NCBI GenBank assembly: GCA_934462775.1
Contig: CAKSIR010000042.1
Span: 1-16,141, forward strand
DNA from: an uncultured Ruminiclostridium sp.
Lineage (GTDB): Bacteria; Bacillota; Clostridia; Oscillospirales; Ruminococcaceae
Reading direction: 5' to 3'
DNA length: 16,141 nucleotides
Part shown: positions 14,737 to 16,141 of the stretch, one piece after another
How the letters are laid out: each line of letters opens with the position of its first letter
Numbering within the stretch: the first letter of the stretch is position 1
Program-made: the position numbers and the translations under genes
The notes under the pieces: generated by a model
Databases searched by the model: none
Told to the model about the DNA's origin: nothing
The model's input: only the letters and a program-made list of their open reading frames with translations

Positions 14737-14765
14737 ATTATATGAACAGCATGGACGGATTATGA
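14737..14765 (-). promoter_or_regulatory. Candidate sigma-E promoter of sipL-spoIVA
   Basis: On the minus strand TCATAAT (14759-14765), a 14-base spacer and CATATAAT (14737-14744). Compared with the B. subtilis sigma-E pattern (KMATATT and CATACAMT, 13-15 bases apart) this has one mismatch in each element. Mother-cell sigma-E control is what is expected for spoIVA and sipL. Confidence 0.7.
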
Positions 14766-14772
14766 CAAGCAG

Positions 14773-14813
14773 GTAAAATAAAGCCTGAGAAGATTTTGTT
14801 CCCCTCAGGCTTT
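14773..14813 (-). terminator. Intrinsic terminator of the clp-SDR operon
   Basis: A 10-bp perfect stem (14804-14813 with 14780-14789) with a 14-base loop, followed on the minus strand by ATTTTACC; with the last stem bases the run reads TTTATTTTA. It lies 17 bases after the dehydrogenase stop and just upstream of the sigma-E promoter. Confidence 0.85.
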
Positions 14814-14830
14814 CCGTATTCAGTTGTATT

Positions 14831-15523
14831 TCAATAAAAACCGCCGTCGACTCCAATGGTCTGCCCTGTGACAAATCCTGCGTTTGCAAGGTACAGCGCA
14901 ACTTCGGCGACATCCTTACCCGTGCCTATTTTCATAAGCGGCGTAGAATCGATAAGCTCCTGCATTTCCTCTGCGGACAGATGAGCGTTCATTTCGCTGC
15001 TGATAACCCCGGGAGCAATGCAGTTTACCCGTATTCCCGACGGTCCGACTTCCTTTGCGAGAGCTTTTGTAAAGCCGATAAGTCCCGCCTTGGCTGCGGA
15101 ATAATGCACCTCGCAGGACGCGCCGTAAACTCCCCAGACGGAAGAAATGTTGATAATCGCTCCGTCCTTTTTGTGAATCATCAACGGCAGAAACGCGTGT
15201 GTAACATTGTATGCGCCCGTCAGATTCACGTCTATCATTTTGTCCCACTTTTCGGGAGTAATGTCGGAGAAAACAGCGATTTCCGAAATTCCTGCATTGT
15301 TTATAAGCACCTGACAGCCGCCGCATTCCTTTAAAAGCGCGTCAACCTGTTCTCTGTCGGAAATATCGCATTTCACCGCCCTTGCGCCTATGCGTGCGGC
15401 AAGCTCCGCCGCTGCCTTTTCATTGTGATTATAGGTGAAAATAACCTCGTAATCCTTGGAAAAAGCCTCGCACAGCGCAGAGCCTATTGCACCTGTTCCG
15501 CCTGTAATAAGCGCTTTTTTCAT
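14831..15523 (-). CDS. FabG-like short-chain dehydrogenase/reductase
   Basis: A 230-residue classical SDR, cytoplasmic, probably NAD(P)H dependent. Visible motifs: cofactor loop TGGTGAIG (7-14), DI at 53-54, NNAG (75-78), N100, catalytic S128 (ISSVWG), Y141 and K145 (YSAAK), and the C-terminal TGQTIGVDGGFY. The order and ending match 3-oxoacyl-ACP reductase FabG, but many SDRs of this type act on other ketones, and there are no fatty-acid genes nearby, so the substrate is open. The ATG overlaps the TGA of the upstream Clp gene (ATGA), and only a weak GGTGA lies upstream, which points to translational coupling. A terminator follows. Confidence 0.9.
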   Translation of the reverse strand: MKKALITGGTGAIGSALCEAFSKDYEVIFTYNHNEKAAAELAARIGARAVKCDISDREQVDALLKECGGCQVLINNAGISEIAVFSDITPEKWDKMIDVNLTGAYNVTHAFLPLMIHKKDGAIINISSVWGVYGASCEVHYSAAKAGLIGFTKALAKEVGPSGIRVNCIAPGVISSEMNAHLSAEEMQELIDSTPLMKIGTGKDVAEVALYLANAGFVTGQTIGVDGGFY

Positions 15524-16141
15524 TCAATCACCAGCGCTGAATTGTCATCGTTTGCCTTGATGGAAATTGACTTTATGCCGTTTTCGCCGCTGTCGATGAT
15601 AAGATTTGCAACCTTGTCCTCAACTTCCTTGCGGATAACTCTGCGAATATCGCGTCCGCCGAATTTGCCGCCGAATGCCTTATGGGCAATGTATTTGTAC
15701 GCGCTGTCGTCAACGTTAAGTGCGATTTCCTTTTCGGCAAGTGGCTCAACCATTTCGTTAAGCATAAGCTTTGCAATCTTTGCATAGCTTTCCTCGCTGA
15801 GCGGGTTGAACACAACGATTTCGTCAATTCTTCCCATAAACTCAGGACGAAGGAACGAACGCAGCGCCTTCATTACCTTTTCCTTGGACAAATCGCCCTC
15901 TGTCTTGCCAAAGCCCATGCCTGTTGAGCCGTCGCTTGAGCCTGCATTTGAAGTCATGCAGATAACGGTATTTTCAAAGCTTACCGTTCTGCCGTGAGCG
16001 TCGGTTATCTTGCCCTCGTCAAGAATCTGGAGCAGAATGTTAAGCACATCAGGGTGCGCCTTTTCGATTTCATCAAAGAGAATAACCGAGTATGGCTTTC
16101 TGCGTACCTTTTCGGTGAGCTGACCCGCCTCGTCATAGCCG
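15520..16141 (-). CDS. Clp AAA+ unfoldase, C-terminal part (partial, ClpA/ClpC type)
   Basis: The reading frame is open to the right edge (first complete codon at 16140), so only the last 206 residues are seen: the second AAA+ module with GYDEAGQLTEKVRRKPYS, Walker B ILFDEIEKAHPD, sensor-1 MTSNAGS, the arginine finger region RPEFMGRIDE and the sensor-2 GGRDIRR in the C-terminal subdomain. After the SNAG motif there is GMGFG, placed where ClpA and ClpC carry their ClpP-contact loop (IGF/VGF/LGF type), so it probably feeds ClpP rather than acting as a ClpB disaggregase. It would unfold ATP-dependently its protein clients in the cytoplasm. The N-terminal half, needed to name it, is outside the window. 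Confidence 0.92.
   Translation of the reverse strand, partial: GYDEAGQLTEKVRRKPYSVILFDEIEKAHPDVLNILLQILDEGKITDAHGRTVSFENTVICMTSNAGSSDGSTGMGFGKTEGDLSKEKVMKALRSFLRPEFMGRIDEIVVFNPLSEESYAKIAKLMLNEMVEPLAEKEIALNVDDSAYKYIAHKAFGGKFGGRDIRRVIRKEVEDKVANLIIDSGENGIKSISIKANDDNSALVIE

Overview
The window looks like chromosomal DNA of an endospore-forming member of the class Clostridia, most likely from the Oscillospiraceae/Ruminococcaceae side. The evidence is the sporulation set (spoIVB, spo0A, spoIVA and a sipL-type gene, the last being clostridial), a YjfB-type small protein, a DUF1540 protein, Gram-positive AGGAGG-type ribosome binding sites and sigma-A style promoters. The species assignment is inference. 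I saw no mobile element, CRISPR array, tRNA or rRNA.

Left part (1-6640), almost all minus strand. The window opens with the plus-strand tail of a GNAT-like acetyltransferase. Facing it is a minus-strand series: pyrB (aspartate carbamoyltransferase with a C-terminal zinc-ribbon tail resembling PyrI), a small yjfB-like gene and thrS, then an unrecognised 200-residue protein whose start codon abuts the stop of a membrane-bound GGDEF-EAL protein. In the latter the GGDEF motif is degenerate and the EAL phosphodiesterase motifs are intact. Clear sigma-A type promoters precede thrS and the GGDEF-EAL gene.

Middle part (6674-8983), minus strand. A probable operon encodes a four-helix membrane protein, a uridine phosphorylase and a HAD phosphatase, probably a nucleoside/sugar-phosphate salvage unit. 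A 55-residue cysteine-rich DUF1540 protein and a strong terminator follow.

Sporulation block (9105-14765). spoIVB and spo0A lie on the plus strand in the order conserved in endospore formers. They are separated by an AT-rich region carrying four Spo0A-box sequences in two evenly spaced pairs. Convergent to them is a two-gene operon, a sipL-like gene then spoIVA, behind a good sigma-E promoter candidate. Together these cover entry into sporulation (Spo0A), the signalling protease for sigma-K/engulfment (SpoIVB) and the coat/cortex anchoring pair SpoIVA-SipL. The most striking observation is that the Spo0A receiver has Glu at position 56, where the phosphorylated Asp should be, and Ala in place of the conserved switch Thr, while the DNA-binding domain looks normal.

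Right end (14773-16141), minus strand. The C-terminal part of a Clp AAA+ unfoldase runs off the window and overlaps by ATGA a FabG-like short-chain dehydrogenase, which ends in an intrinsic terminator.
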